This document shows positions 22,959 through 23,723 of a stretch of 23,723 bases of DNA, piece after piece; the first letter of the stretch is position 1; every line of letters starts with the position of its first letter. A program made the translations under genes and the position numbers. This stretch comes from JAJFUV01 sp964561215 (lineage in GTDB: Bacteria > Acidobacteriota > Terriglobia > Bryobacterales > Bryobacteraceae), in contig CAZLOS010000074.1 in NCBI GenBank assembly GCA_964561215.1, forward strand, positions 1-23,723. The letters are read 5' to 3'. The notes under the pieces were generated by a model. The model was given only the letters and a program-made list of their open reading frames with translations. It did not search any database and was not told where the DNA came from.

Positions 22959-23723
22959 TCACCGCAAAACGGACGTCTGAGCCAAACGGACGAAAGGCTC
23001 GGGATAAATCCCGATCACCAGCGTAGCCAGGCCCGTCACGGCCAGCGCCACGCGCACGCCGAAACTGGATGCAGGCGCCTCGACGGAGGCTTCCTTTTCG
23101 GTGAACATGCAACGCACAATGCGGAAATAATAATAGATGGCCACGGCCACGTAGAGCACCGCGATCACGGCCAGCACGTAATGCCCGGTCTGGATCAGCG
23201 AGAGGAAGATGAAGTACTTGCCGATGAAGCCGGCTGTCGGCGGGATGCCGGCGAGCGAGAGCAGGAACACCAGCATGAGCAGGGCATAGCCCGGACTGCG
23301 ATGCATCAGGCCCGCGAAATCGTCCACATTGTCGCCGATCATGTCCTTGCGCCGCAGCGCCACCACCACCAGGAACGCGCCTAGGTTCATGAAGGTGTAG
23401 ACCAGCAGGTACACCGCCACGCCTTCCATGCCGGTGGAGTTTCCCGCCACCAGGCCCAGCAGAATGTAACCGGCGTGTGAGATGGAACTGTAAGCCAGCA
23501 GACGCTTCACATTGGTCTGCGTGATGGCGGCCAGGTTGCCCACCGTCATGCTCAGGACGGCCACTACCGCGAGCAGGGGCATCCACAATTCACGGGCCGC
23601 GGCGAAGGGGCCGACGAAGACGCGCACCAGGAAGGCGAACGATGCGGCTTTCGATCCCACGGCCAGGAAAGCGGTCACTGTGGTAGGCGCACCTTCATAC
23701 GCATCCGGCGCCCACATATGGAA
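22959..23723 (-). CDS. nuoN: NADH-quinone oxidoreductase subunit N, C-terminal part (5' end outside window)
   Basis: About 254 residues of the C-terminal half are visible. The frame is open to the right edge, where it reads FHMWAPDAYEGAP, the conserved NuoN motif usually written PFHxWxPDxYEGAP, so the ATG at 23717 is internal. Further signatures are TQTNVKRLLAYSSISHAGY with the lysine of the proton path, LLVYTFMNLGAF, SLAGIPPTAGFIGKYFIF and a final amphipathic part ending QTSVLR. NuoN is one of three antiporter-like proton-pumping subunits of complex I. The stop lies 15 bases before the nuoH ATG, so the two are co-transcribed. Confidence 0.95.
   Translation of the reverse strand, partial: FHMWAPDAYEGAPTTVTAFLAVGSKAASFAFLVRVFVGPFAAARELWMPLLAVVAVLSMTVGNLAAITQTNVKRLLAYSSISHAGYILLGLVAGNSTGMEGVAVYLLVYTFMNLGAFLVVVALRRKDMIGDNVDDFAGLMHRSPGYALLMLVFLLSLAGIPPTAGFIGKYFIFLSLIQTGHYVLAVIAVLYVAVAIYYYFRIVRCMFTEKEASVEAPASSFGVRVALAVTGLATLVIGIYPEPFVRLAQTSVLR

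Overview
The window is a GC-rich, densely coded piece of chromosome from a Gram-negative bacterium. An outer-membrane TonB-dependent receptor with an N-terminal carboxypeptidase-regulatory-like domain, many Tat-type signal peptides, paired Gfo/Idh/MocA oxidoreductases and TIM-barrel isomerases, neutral-ceramidase-like proteins and a type I NADH dehydrogenase together suggest a soil Acidobacteriota member of the Bryobacterales/Solibacter type. That assignment is inference from gene content; the window has no rRNA. I found no tRNA, insertion sequence, phage gene or CRISPR array, and no gene-free stretch longer than about 165 bases.

Layout. (1) Positions 2-1767, plus strand: the C-terminal part of a GH38 alpha-mannosidase, overlapping a PaaI-type thioesterase by ATGA. 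(2) 1788-4486, minus strand: two M16 peptidases, an active HxxEH form followed by a partner without the motif, also joined by ATGA. (3) 4620-5117, plus strand: rubrerythrin, with a palindrome in its promoter region and a strong hairpin after its stop. (4) 5164-11014: module A. A minus-strand pair (Gfo/Idh/MocA oxidoreductase, then TIM-barrel isomerase/epimerase) diverges from a plus-strand pair (neutral-ceramidase-like protein, then a GH98-like protein). (5) 11033-18966, all minus strand: module B. In transcription order it holds a secreted (alpha/alpha)-toroid-like protein of unknown specificity, a Gfo/Idh/MocA oxidoreductase, a TIM-barrel isomerase, a neutral-ceramidase-like protein fused to a LamG-like domain, an alpha/beta hydrolase and an exported, N-terminally short ADP-ribosylglycohydrolase-fold protein. 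(6) 19034-21748, plus strand: a TonB-dependent receptor divergent from module B. (7) 21762-23723, minus strand: nuoN (cut by the window end) followed by nuoH as the last gene of the cluster.

How the genes may work together. The central 14 kb looks like a saccharide or glycoconjugate catabolic island. The set oxidoreductase + TIM-barrel isomerase + ceramidase-like protein + secreted glycosidase-like protein occurs twice, with divergent paralogues. Both oxidoreductases carry Tat-type leaders, as expected for cofactor-loaded enzymes exported folded. A reasonable hypothesis is uptake of a glycan fragment through the TonB receptor, periplasmic trimming by the glycosidase-like and ceramidase-like hydrolases, and oxidation to keto-sugars followed by isomerisation or elimination by the TIM-barrel proteins. 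The substrate cannot be read from the sequence.

The most unusual single observation is an in-frame TGA at 14803-14805. It splits a well-formed signal peptide (ATG at 14856, with a Shine-Dalgarno sequence) from the otherwise intact ceramidase-LamG protein.
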